Shown here in pieces: positions 49,145 to 56,527 of a stretch of DNA of 64,000 bases. This stretch comes from Nanobdellota archaeon (lineage in GTDB: Archaea > Nanobdellota > Nanobdellia > Woesearchaeales > JAGLXL01), in contig JAGLXL010000001.1 in the NCBI GenBank assembly GCA_023132895.1, positions 1-64,000 on the forward strand. Reading direction: 5' to 3'. The translations under genes were made by a program, and so were the position numbers. The notes beneath the pieces were generated by a model. That model did not search any database, had not been told where the DNA came from, and was given only the letters and a program-made list of their open reading frames with translations. Within the stretch, counting starts at the first letter, position 1. Every line of letters starts with the position of its first letter.

Positions 49145-50321
49145 TTTTAACCTCTAGTTTAATTGGTGATATCTTTCTTAAAGATTTGATGATGATTGGA
49201 AGTTTTTTTAGGACTTCGTCAATATCTTTTTCTGTGGTCTGTTTTCCTAAAGTAAATCGGATAGAGCCATGGGCAATTTCTGGCGGCTGTCCTGTGGCTA
49301 GAAGAACGTGAGATGCTTCTAATTCTTTTGAAGTGCAGGCAGAGCCTGTTGAGGCTAAAATTCCTTGTTCATTTAAATGGAGAACAATTGATTCTCCTTC
49401 AATATCAGCAAATGAAATATTGACATTGCCTGGCAGTCGTTGGGTTGGATGTCCGTTAAGGATTGTTTTGTGGATTTTTTTTATTTCAGTGATTAATTTG
49501 TCTCTTAATTGTGTTAATCTTTGTGTTTCTTGTTCTTTGTTTTTTTGGACTAGTTCCAGGGCTTTGGCAAAACCAACAATGCTGGGAACGTTTTCTGTTC
49601 CTGAACGCAAATTAAATTCCTGGCCACCGCCGTGGATAATTGGCTGGATTTTGATGTTTTTATTTTTGTAAAGAATGCCGATTCCTTTTGGCCCGTAAAG
49701 TTTAGAACTGTTTAATGTTAAGAGGTCTGCTCCGGTGTTTAAATCTAATAAACCAGCTTGGCAGGCGTCTGTGTGTAAAGGAATATTGTGTTTTTTAGTG
49801 ATTTTAGAGATTTCTTTGATGTTGTTGATGGTACCAATTTCATTGTTGGCATAGATGATGGTTACTAAAATGGTATTTGGTTTGATGGCTTTTTCAATTT
49901 GTTCTGGCTGGACTTGTCCGTATTGATCAACATCTAAGTAAGTGATTTGAAAGCCACCTTGCGTGGCACCAGAAATCTTGGATTTCTGAGTGCCTTGAGT
50001 TTCTAAGTATTTACAAGTGTTGAGAACAGCATGATGTTCTGTTTTAGTTGTGATGATGTGTCCTTGCTTTTTCTCTTGAGCTAAACCTTGGAGAGCCAAA
50101 TTAACTGATTCAGTTCCGCCTGAGGTGAAGATGATTTCATTTGGCTGGCAGTTGAGAATCTGGGCAATTGATTGTCTGGCTTCCTGAACTGCTTCTTTGG
50201 CTGATAATCCTAACTGATGCATAGAGCTGGGATTACCAAAATCTTCTGTGAAGTAAGGTTTCATAGCAGCCATTACTTCTTGATCCACATAAGTGGTGGC
50301 GGAATGGTCGAGATAAATCAT
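49137..50321 (-). CDS. iscS: Cysteine desulfurase (IscS/NifS) with a palindromic insert
   Basis: 394 residues. PLP enzyme that releases sulfur from cysteine. DACQAGLL with the PLP Asp, SSKLYGPKGIG with the Schiff-base Lys, and GSACTSKELEASHVL with the persulfide Cys on a loop of IscS type. Between residues about 108 and 122 the segment TQKSKISGATQGG interrupts KYLETQG-FQITYLDVD; it is encoded by a 39-nt palindromic element and is absent from the family. Its start overlaps the upstream gene. Confidence 0.93.
   Translation of the reverse strand: MIYLDHSATTYVDQEVMAAMKPYFTEDFGNPSSMHQLGLSAKEAVQEARQSIAQILNCQPNEIIFTSGGTESVNLALQGLAQEKKQGHIITTKTEHHAVLNTCKYLETQGTQKSKISGATQGGFQITYLDVDQYGQVQPEQIEKAIKPNTILVTIIYANNEIGTINNIKEISKITKKHNIPLHTDACQAGLLDLNTGADLLTLNSSKLYGPKGIGILYKNKNIKIQPIIHGGGQEFNLRSGTENVPSIVGFAKALELVQKNKEQETQRLTQLRDKLITEIKKIHKTILNGHPTQRLPGNVNISFADIEGESIVLHLNEQGILASTGSACTSKELEASHVLLATGQPPEIAHGSIRFTLGKQTTEKDIDEVLKKLPIIIKSLRKISPIKLEVKND
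49953..49994. repeat. Palindromic element inside iscS
   Basis: GCCAC-CTTGC-GTGGC (49953-49967) and GGCAC-C-AGAAATC-TTG-GATTTCT-GA-GTGCC (49965-49994) share three bases. The second hairpin differs from that at 6357-6384 in only a few positions. It adds 39 nt in frame to the desulfurase gene. Confidence 0.82.
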
Positions 50322-51769
50322 TTTTCTATCTTCCTCACTATCCCTTTCTCAGCATCGACTTCAACTAAATCTCCAGTCTTCAAAATCCGAGTAGCAATTT
50401 CACTGCCAACAATGCATGGTATTCCAAATTCTCTTGAAACAACTGCTGCATGAGAGGCTATACCACCTTCATCAGTAATTATTGCCGCTGCCTTTTCCAT
50501 CAAAATTGTCATGTTTGGCTGGGTCATCTGAGTCACCAAAATTTCACCTTTTTCAAAATTATTAATTTCTTTTTTAAGACTGTCAAGATCCCCCGCTTTA
50601 ACAACCCTAACCTTTCCCTGCGCCTTTCCTAAACTTGCTTTCTGGCCTTTAAATTCAGAAATATTTAGATTAGGCAGACTGTTGCCTAATTCTTGATTTA
50701 GAATATTTCTTGCTTTTTCACCGCTTTCAAAAATAATTTTTCCATCATCTAACCAGTAAATATAGAATTTTTTTCGTCTTTCAATTTCATCCTTATCCAA
50801 TAGTTTACCTTGTAGTGCCTGTTCAACTTCTTCCTCACGGTAAAACCAAGCCATTTCCATTAAATCAACCTTTGCTCTTTTGCTTAATTCCTCATAAAGA
50901 GGCAAAACATAAAATGGCTGGCCTGCCCAGCAATTCTTTACTTCATAACGAAGCACACCTGTCTTTTGGAAAAATTGAGTATAATAATTTATTTTCTCAT
51001 CATTAAGTTTTTCAAGAATCTCTTTTTGTTTCTGTTTTGATTCTTTCTTTTTAGCCATTATTTCTTCCTTTCTTTTTCGAAGTTTTTCCTTTTCCTTAGA
51101 ATCTTTCTCAAAAACCCCAAAAATATTCCCATAAAATTGATTGGTATCATAATTATTTGCCTGAAAAACAGGATATTTTAAACCAAAATTCAAAACCATC
51201 TCTTTTGTCACTTTTTCATTTTCAAGAACAAGATTAATCCAAACTATTTCACTTTTCAATATTACATCAAATTCAATTGGCATAGAAAGAATCATGAATA
51301 ATTCTTCTGCTTTTTTTTCATCGCCTGTCAATTCTTTTAATCTGTTTTTAAAGGCTTTTTCAATCTGATTTGTCCATTCATTTTGTGATGCTCTGAAATA
51401 TGATAATAAAAAGGCTTGCTGTGCATTTACTTCTTTAAAAGCCTCAATCAGCTCTTGATCAGTTAATTTATCAAAATCAAGATTCCTGATTATTTTATGT
51501 TTTTCCCAGAAATTTTTAACAGCCTTTTGCAGGTCTAAAAAATATTTTTCTGTAAATTCTTTGTCTAAAAAAGAAAGACCCCCCTTCTCCATAGCATATT
51601 CTATATATGAACTCAGCGTATAAGTTCTTATCTCTTGATTTTCAGAAAAACTAAAAACACCCTTAAAATCATTGCCAAATATATTTCTGTATTTTATAAT
51701 ACTTTGCAGATTGTTTTCACTTTGCGATATGGGAATTAAATCTCCCCAATGATAAGTATATTTTTTCAT
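50318..51769 (-). CDS. PEP-synthase-like phosphohistidine swivelling domain protein
   Basis: 483 residues. The C-terminal 90 (GEILVTQMTQPNMTILMEKA, then TDEGGIASHAAVVSREFGIPCIVG) are the phosphohistidine domain of PEP-utilising enzymes with the phosphorylatable His. No ATP-grasp or PEP-binding barrel is present; the long N-terminal part is helical and unrecognised, with KKESKQKQKEILEKL coiled coil in the middle. It overlaps iscS and the DUF1858 gene, so it is part of the Fe-S operon. Confidence 0.78.
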   Translation of the reverse strand: MKKYTYHWGDLIPISQSENNLQSIIKYRNIFGNDFKGVFSFSENQEIRTYTLSSYIEYAMEKGGLSFLDKEFTEKYFLDLQKAVKNFWEKHKIIRNLDFDKLTDQELIEAFKEVNAQQAFLLSYFRASQNEWTNQIEKAFKNRLKELTGDEKKAEELFMILSMPIEFDVILKSEIVWINLVLENEKVTKEMVLNFGLKYPVFQANNYDTNQFYGNIFGVFEKDSKEKEKLRKRKEEIMAKKKESKQKQKEILEKLNDEKINYYTQFFQKTGVLRYEVKNCWAGQPFYVLPLYEELSKRAKVDLMEMAWFYREEEVEQALQGKLLDKDEIERRKKFYIYWLDDGKIIFESGEKARNILNQELGNSLPNLNISEFKGQKASLGKAQGKVRVVKAGDLDSLKKEINNFEKGEILVTQMTQPNMTILMEKAAAIITDEGGIASHAAVVSREFGIPCIVGSEIATRILKTGDLVEVDAEKGIVRKIEK

Positions 51770-51969
51770 TTTACCTTTTCATTAATCTTTTCAACAATTT
51801 CTTGGACTTTTTTATCATCCAAGCCATGAGCTTTAAGACCTTGCTCCAAGGTTTCCTGAGCAGCTAAATGGCAGCCAACACAATGAATGCCAGCTTCGAA
51901 TAAAACTTCAGCTGCTTCTGGGCATTGGTCTAAAACTTCTTTGATGGTCATTTGTTTTTTTATCTGCAT
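51766..51969 (-). CDS. DUF1858 redox-disulfide domain protein
   Basis: 67 residues: MTIKEVLDQCPEAAEVLFEAGIHCVGCHLAAQETLEQG. The GIHCVGC CxxC is the hallmark of DUF1858, found fused to or near hybrid-cluster and Fe-S proteins. It may accept or deliver sulfur or electrons in the Fe-S operon where it lies. It overlaps the downstream gene by four bases. Confidence 0.88.
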   Translation of the reverse strand: MQIKKQMTIKEVLDQCPEAAEVLFEAGIHCVGCHLAAQETLEQGLKAHGLDDKKVQEIVEKINEKVK

Positions 51970-51973
51970 TTTT

Positions 51974-52342
51974 TTACTCCTCCAAATGGCAGTCGCTTTG
52001 GCAGCTACATTTAGCTACGCCTAGTTTTTTGTGCAGTTGGCAAAGCAAGCCAGTGTTTTTAACTAATTGATTAATGCGCATGATTTCCTGGAAAACAGAT
52101 GTTTTATTTTTGATGACCAAAGATGAGGAGTTTTTGATTTCTGATTTTATTTTTTGATTTAAGATATCCTGGCCTCGCTGCTGTTTAGTATATTGATTAA
52201 TTGAAGCTCTGCTGCAATCCAAAAGTTTAGAGACTTGGCTTTGATTAAGGCCGGTTTTGATTAGCTCTAAAGCTAGTTGTTTTCTAATGGCCGGCAGAAC
52301 ATACCAAACTTCAATTTCCTGGGGAAAGATGAGCTTCTTCAT
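51974..52342 (-). CDS. HTH regulator with C-terminal Cys cluster (Fe-S sensor candidate)
   Basis: 122 residues. The N-terminal HTH (LIKTGLNQSQVSKLLDCSRASINQYTK) matches an archaeal XRE-like family that begins IFPxEIxVWYxLPAIR. The C-terminal part has four or five Cys (LLCQLHKKLGVAKCSCQSDCH) that could hold a Fe-S cluster. Placed at the head of the Fe-S operon, with a palindromic operator just upstream of the first gene, it looks like a functional analogue of bacterial IscR. This role is inferred. Confidence 0.78.
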   Translation of the reverse strand: MKKLIFPQEIEVWYVLPAIRKQLALELIKTGLNQSQVSKLLDCSRASINQYTKQQRGQDILNQKIKSEIKNSSSLVIKNKTSVFQEIMRINQLVKNTGLLCQLHKKLGVAKCSCQSDCHLEE

Positions 52343-52802
52343 TTTTTTCTAAAGATTTTTTTACTTCTTGGATGTATTCCAAAGCCTGAGGATTTTCTCT
52401 TAAATGACAAAATTGATGACAAGTTCGGTAATTTCTAAGCGGCCAGAATTCTTCTGAGATAGTATCTCGGTCTTGACCAAAGAAAATAGGAGTGCGGTGG
52501 ATTTTAGGTCGAAGAATTTTAAGATTAACTAAACAACTGCCCCGAGTATTATTTTGGTAAAAATTATCAGTTCCTAAATCTAGATCAAGTCCATTACCGG
52601 TTAATTTTGATAGTTGACGTATGGTTTTCAGAACAGAATCATGAGCCAAATAAAAAGTATTATCGGTATTGAGCAAATCACAGTTATGCAGATAAAAAGC
52701 GCAGTGTTCTTTTTCTCCTGTTAAAACTAAGATAATATCTTTTTTAGCTTCTAAATCTATATCCATAACTTCAATTAGTTTGATTTTGTCTTTTAAGTTC
52801 AT
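52311..52802 (-). CDS. Hypothetical protein at head of Fe-S operon
   Basis: 163 residues with no family assignment; alpha/beta, with several Cys/His in the C-terminal part (NYRTCHQFCHLREN). The frame overlaps the HTH gene by 32 bases, implying coupled translation. ATG 52802 lies one base from the palindromic operator; the in-frame start further upstream would be inside the operator. First gene of the operon. Confidence 0.65.
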   Translation of the reverse strand: MNLKDKIKLIEVMDIDLEAKKDIILVLTGEKEHCAFYLHNCDLLNTDNTFYLAHDSVLKTIRQLSKLTGNGLDLDLGTDNFYQNNTRGSCLVNLKILRPKIHRTPIFFGQDRDTISEEFWPLRNYRTCHQFCHLRENPQALEYIQEVKKSLEKNEEAHLSPGN

Positions 52803-52803
52803 T

Positions 52804-52823
52804 TTGTTAACAATTGTTAACAA
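52804..52823. promoter_or_regulatory. Tandem palindromic operator of Fe-S operon
   Basis: TTGTTAACAATTGTTAACAA: two adjacent copies of the 10-base palindrome TTGTTAACAA, together a perfect 20-bp palindrome. It overlaps the expected transcription start just before ATG 52802, ideal for repression. The HTH protein encoded in the operon is the likely ligand. Confidence 0.7.
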
Positions 52824-52864
52824 GTGATATTTAAAGATTGTGGTTTTTTAGTTCAGAATCGAGT

Positions 52865-53605
52865 TTATTTTCGTTTAAAGAGTTTCTTTTCTTCTTGGAC
52901 GACTTTTTTTTCTATTTTAACTGCTTCTTTTTCTAGTTCTCTAATCTCTTTAAAGAGAAACTTCTTGATTTTATGTCTGAAGAAAGTGATGAGGATAAGG
53001 ATAACTGTGAGACTGACGATAATGATGTTTTGAACCGAGAGACCGGTTGGAAGATACCGACCTAAGAGAATGATGATGATAACTCGGGGAATATGGCCAA
53101 AAACAACTAAAAGGAAGAAAGAGAGAAAACTGATTTTAGTTGTACCTAAAAATAAACTGATTGAATCGCTGGGAAAAATAGGGAAGATATAAGATATAAG
53201 GACAGCGATCTTGCCTCTCTTTTTAAAGATAGCATTAAAGTGCTTGAGATGTTGCTGGTCAACCATTTTTTTCAGTAAAGGACGGCCTGCCCATCGCGAC
53301 AGAAAAAAATAAGCTATAGAACCAATCACCACGCTGATAAAGGCTAAAGGTATGCCCAGCAAGGCACCAAAGATATAACCTCCGGCAAAAATAAAAGGTT
53401 CACTAGGGATAGGAGCAGGAACAGCTATAGCTAAAACTAGGATGTAGACAATTAAGGCGAGACCACCAAAACCCAAAATAAATGATTTGATATTGCTGGG
53501 AGTAAGAACTTCTTTGAGATTAGGGAATATAAAAGAAAGGAGCAAAAGAGCAAGGATGATGATGCCTAGGATGATGTAAGAAATAATGTGGTGTTTTGTT
53601 TTCAT
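52865..53605 (-). CDS. VTT-domain (TVP38/TMEM64/DedA-like) membrane protein
   Basis: 246 residues with five or six transmembrane segments. FIFAGGYIFGALLGIPLAFISVVIGSIAYFFLSRWAGRPL is the VTT signature (GG...G...GS). These proteins act as lipid scramblases or in membrane homeostasis. The tail is highly charged (FKEIRELEKEAVKIEKK onward). Single gene divergent from the hairpin-containing region. Confidence 0.87.
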   Translation of the reverse strand: MKTKHHIISYIILGIIILALLLLSFIFPNLKEVLTPSNIKSFILGFGGLALIVYILVLAIAVPAPIPSEPFIFAGGYIFGALLGIPLAFISVVIGSIAYFFLSRWAGRPLLKKMVDQQHLKHFNAIFKKRGKIAVLISYIFPIFPSDSISLFLGTTKISFLSFFLLVVFGHIPRVIIIILLGRYLPTGLSVQNIIIVSLTVILILITFFRHKIKKFLFKEIRELEKEAVKIEKKVVQEEKKLFKRK

Positions 53606-53677
53606 TCAGGTTAGAAAGTTATTTAAATATATAAAAATATTTGTTTTTTATTGGGGTGTTTAAGGCAGCGGAAATCA

Positions 53678-53769
53678 GAGATGCTCAAAAATCAAAATTT
53701 TTGGCATCTCTTAGAAATCCTCGATTTCAAAGAGATTTCCTGGCCATTAAAAACCCACATGGTTTTTAA
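53678..53769. repeat. Three palindromes before a small gene
   Basis: GAGATGC...GCATCTC (53678-53710) encloses AAAAAT/ATTTTT with the one-versus-two-base bulge seen in other elements. GAAATC-CTC-GATTTC (53714-53728) has an alternative partner arm at 53734-53739. TTAAAAACC-CACAT-GGTTTTTAA (53747-53769) abuts an AAGGAG ribosome binding site. The GATGCTCAAAAATCA segment here is identical to one at 10746-10760. Confidence 0.78.
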
Positions 53770-53782
53770 GGAGAAGATTAAA

Positions 53783-53983
53783 ATGACAAGATATGGTAAT
53801 AAAAAACTTTATCCAAGTGATGTTGAAGAAGTTGTCCAAAGATATGCCGGTGGTGGAATGAAAAAGTGTGATATTATTAGTGCAGTTGGCAAGGATTTAG
53901 GAATTCGACCAACTCTTATGGCTGAAACATTAAAAGATATGAATATTCCAATTGAAAAATCAAGAAGAGGAAGTACAATATAG
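53783..53983 (+). CDS. Small helical hypothetical protein
   Basis: 66 residues, MTRYGNKKLYPSDVEEVVQRYAGGG onward. Predominantly helical, with a possible HTH (KKCDIISAVGKDLGIRPTLMAETLKDMNI). ATG 53783 is set by AAGGAG at 53768-53773; the frame is open upstream only because the palindromes have no stop. A DNA-binding role is possible. Confidence 0.62.
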   Translation: MTRYGNKKLYPSDVEEVVQRYAGGGMKKCDIISAVGKDLGIRPTLMAETLKDMNIPIEKSRRGSTI

Positions 53984-54062
53984 ATTTTGAAAGGGATTAA
54001 ACTAAGTTCTTGCATAAGATTTATTAATGCTTTATAGCCAAATAAACCTGGATTTTTGAGTA

Positions 54063-54905
54063 ATGACTATGGTAGAAATAACAAAAGTAATCTTGGATTT
54101 TGACGGCACTTTAACTGATGTTGAAAAAGAAGCAAAGCCAGCTTTGGCAAAGAAAGGAGAATTATTTTGCGAGAGAACTGGTATGTCCAGGGATCTTCTT
54201 GATATTTTACTTGAAAAGATTAAACGAGAAGTTATCCAAGACCCAACAGCTGGCTGGACTAATGATGGAATAGTGGTTGCATCAGCAACTGCTGACCCTT
54301 ATGTTCTTGATACAGTTTGTTATTTTAAGCTATTAGAAAAATTAAAAAATTCCAGATATGACATACCAAGAGAGCAAGAATCAAGAGAGGGCTTATTACA
54401 AGAATTGTTTCATGAGTCTTATCCCTATGCAATCACAGCTTTTAGAGAAGGGGCAAAAGAACTGCTGGAAACATTAGAAATTATTTATGAGGTGGCAATT
54501 GTGACTAATTCAAGAACAGATTCTGTGATGAAGAAGCTGAATCAGTTAGGAAAATTTGAAACTCCAGTTATTGGCGGAGCAAAAAAATATGATGTTAAAG
54601 AAAGGTACCTGTTCACTAGTGTTCCTGAATTTATACAACCAGAAGGATTTCCAAGACTGGTTTTTTTAAGGAGAAAAAAGTACAAGGATGTTTTAGATGG
54701 TCTTGAAGGTTTTAAGCCAGAAAATACTGCTGTGGTTGGTGATATTTTTGAATTGGATTTAGTTTTACCACAGTATGTGGGTTATCGGACAATATTATTG
54801 GAAACACCAGGGACGCAAGTGCATGAAAAACCGTACATGAAATCACAACCAAATAGTTTTTTAGCCAAAAGTTTTGGCGAGATAATGAAATTTCTTAAAG
54901 AATGA
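54063..54905 (+). CDS. HAD-like hydrolase
   Basis: 280 residues. VILDFDGTLTDVE (motif I) and IVTNSRTDSV (motif II), then a C-terminal VVGDIFELDLVLPQY (motif IV). A 60-residue insert with EQESREGLLQELFHES is the cap. Two ATGs are possible (54063, 54069). It begins a four-gene overlapping operon; its stop overlaps the MBL gene (ATGA). Its cap and substrate are unfamiliar. Confidence 0.8.
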   Translation: MTMVEITKVILDFDGTLTDVEKEAKPALAKKGELFCERTGMSRDLLDILLEKIKREVIQDPTAGWTNDGIVVASATADPYVLDTVCYFKLLEKLKNSRYDIPREQESREGLLQELFHESYPYAITAFREGAKELLETLEIIYEVAIVTNSRTDSVMKKLNQLGKFETPVIGGAKKYDVKERYLFTSVPEFIQPEGFPRLVFLRRKKYKDVLDGLEGFKPENTAVVGDIFELDLVLPQYVGYRTILLETPGTQVHEKPYMKSQPNSFLAKSFGEIMKFLKE

Positions 54906-56527
54906 CTGAATTAACTTTTTTTGGGGGGGCTGGTGATTATGAACAAGGAGAATTAGGAGGAGTTCAGCTTCTTTTTGATGATAAAAAAGGAAAATTCTTT
55001 TTTGAATATGGGCAGAGGCCAGACAGAACAAACATGTTTTATTCTTTTCCTTACCGCGCCAAACAATTTGAAATGATTGATATTGCCGAAGGATTAGATT
55101 TGTTTGCTTCAATACCAGGCTTGTTTCGGCATGATTTAGAATATGCGACTCGAGGGAACAAGGTTCGGGAGCTGCCGCTTGACGGGATTTTATTAAGCCA
55201 TGCGCATTATGACCATGCAGGCGGGTTTTCTTTAGTTAGATATGACATGCCGATTTTTATGCATCCATTGGCGCAGACAATACTGTATGTCTGGCAGTAT
55301 ACCAGCGGCCGGACAATCAATCAGTTTGTTGATGTGATTTCGCAGATGTCGAGGTCTCCGAAGAGGCATGGAAAAGAGAAGTTTGTGAGCGGAGAAGAAG
55401 CTATTTTGCCAAGGGATATTCGATTGTTTGATAATGAAGAAACCTTTAAAATCGGTGATATGGATGTGACACCTTATTTAGTTGACCATTCTTTGCCAGG
55501 GTCATCTGGTTTTATTATTGAAACTTCTGAAGGAAGAGTAGCAATCAGCGGTGATTTTCGTTTGCGCGGCAGGCGGAGAGAAGATACTGAAAGATTTTTA
55601 GAGGCAGCACAGGATGTTGATTATTTTTTTATGGAAGGTTCTTTACTTCATTTTAATCATTACGGCACAGAAGAAGATGTAACAAAGGTGGTAGCTGATT
55701 TAGTCGAGGGCAAGGCCTTTGCAGGAATTTCTTATCCGCCGAGGGATTTGGACCGGCTGCTTTCGATTTACAATGCCTGCAAGAAATCAAAAAGAATGCT
55801 GGTTGTTCCGCCAAATCAAGCTAAGTTATTGCAAGCTTTTAATGGAGTTAATGGTTATCCCCGGCTCAATAACAAGTATATTGGTGTTTTGCTTCGTTTG
55901 AAAGGAAAAGGCTTGGGGGAAAAAGAAGATGAATTTGAAGATTTGATTGAAAGTGGTTATTACAAATGGGAACGGCCTTATTTGAAATTTGGCAGGTGGG
56001 ATCCTGAAAAAGGGCATCAAAGCAAACCGAGCAGAGTGTTTATTGAAGATATAAAAAATAATCAAGACCAGTTTATGGTTTGGATGAGTCAAGCAGACAT
56101 GGTCAGTCTGCTGAATACAATCAAGCCGGCAAGAAACAGTATTTACATTAGGTCTCATCCAGGGCCTTGGACAAAAGAGATGGAACCGCAGGAAGACCAA
56201 ATTGTTTCAATTTTAGAGCATTTTGAAATGTATGATGGAAAGCAGGAAGACCATTTGGCTAAGAAGCATTTGGGGGACCAATTAAACTTATTTTCCAAAG
56301 AAAGGCCAGAGGTGCATCGGCTGCATCAAGTTCACGTGACTGGACATATGAATAAGGATGAGACGCGGGAAGCGATTGCTGGATTAAGCAAGAAAACAAT
56401 CATTGTTCCTTATCATGCAATGCATCCAGTCCAGTTTCTGACAGATATGGTTGAAGGACATCGTGTTTTTATTCCTAAAGTAAAAAGAACTTATACTTTG
56501 GAGGAGATTGCTAAAGATGCAAGATAG
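54902..56527 (+). CDS. MBL-fold hydrolase, RNase J/CPSF-like
   Basis: 541 residues. LLSHAHYDHAGGFSL is the HxHxDH metal site, VDHSLPGSSGFIIE and ISGDFRLRG carry the next His and Asp, and the C-terminal HVTGHMNKDETREAI and IIVPYHAMHPVQF match the beta-CASP/RNase J ending. Likely acts on RNA or DNA. It overlaps both the HAD and the Cas4-like genes. It differs from known aCPSF1/2 and RNase J by length and lack of KH domains. Confidence 0.8.
   Translation: MTELTFFGGAGDYEQGELGGVQLLFDDKKGKFFFEYGQRPDRTNMFYSFPYRAKQFEMIDIAEGLDLFASIPGLFRHDLEYATRGNKVRELPLDGILLSHAHYDHAGGFSLVRYDMPIFMHPLAQTILYVWQYTSGRTINQFVDVISQMSRSPKRHGKEKFVSGEEAILPRDIRLFDNEETFKIGDMDVTPYLVDHSLPGSSGFIIETSEGRVAISGDFRLRGRRREDTERFLEAAQDVDYFFMEGSLLHFNHYGTEEDVTKVVADLVEGKAFAGISYPPRDLDRLLSIYNACKKSKRMLVVPPNQAKLLQAFNGVNGYPRLNNKYIGVLLRLKGKGLGEKEDEFEDLIESGYYKWERPYLKFGRWDPEKGHQSKPSRVFIEDIKNNQDQFMVWMSQADMVSLLNTIKPARNSIYIRSHPGPWTKEMEPQEDQIVSILEHFEMYDGKQEDHLAKKHLGDQLNLFSKERPEVHRLHQVHVTGHMNKDETREAIAGLSKKTIIVPYHAMHPVQFLTDMVEGHRVFIPKVKRTYTLEEIAKDAR

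Noticed and set aside
53651-53782. Longer N-terminus of the 66-residue protein
   Set aside because: The upstream codons are palindromic elements, and AAGGAG sits at proper distance from ATG 53783.
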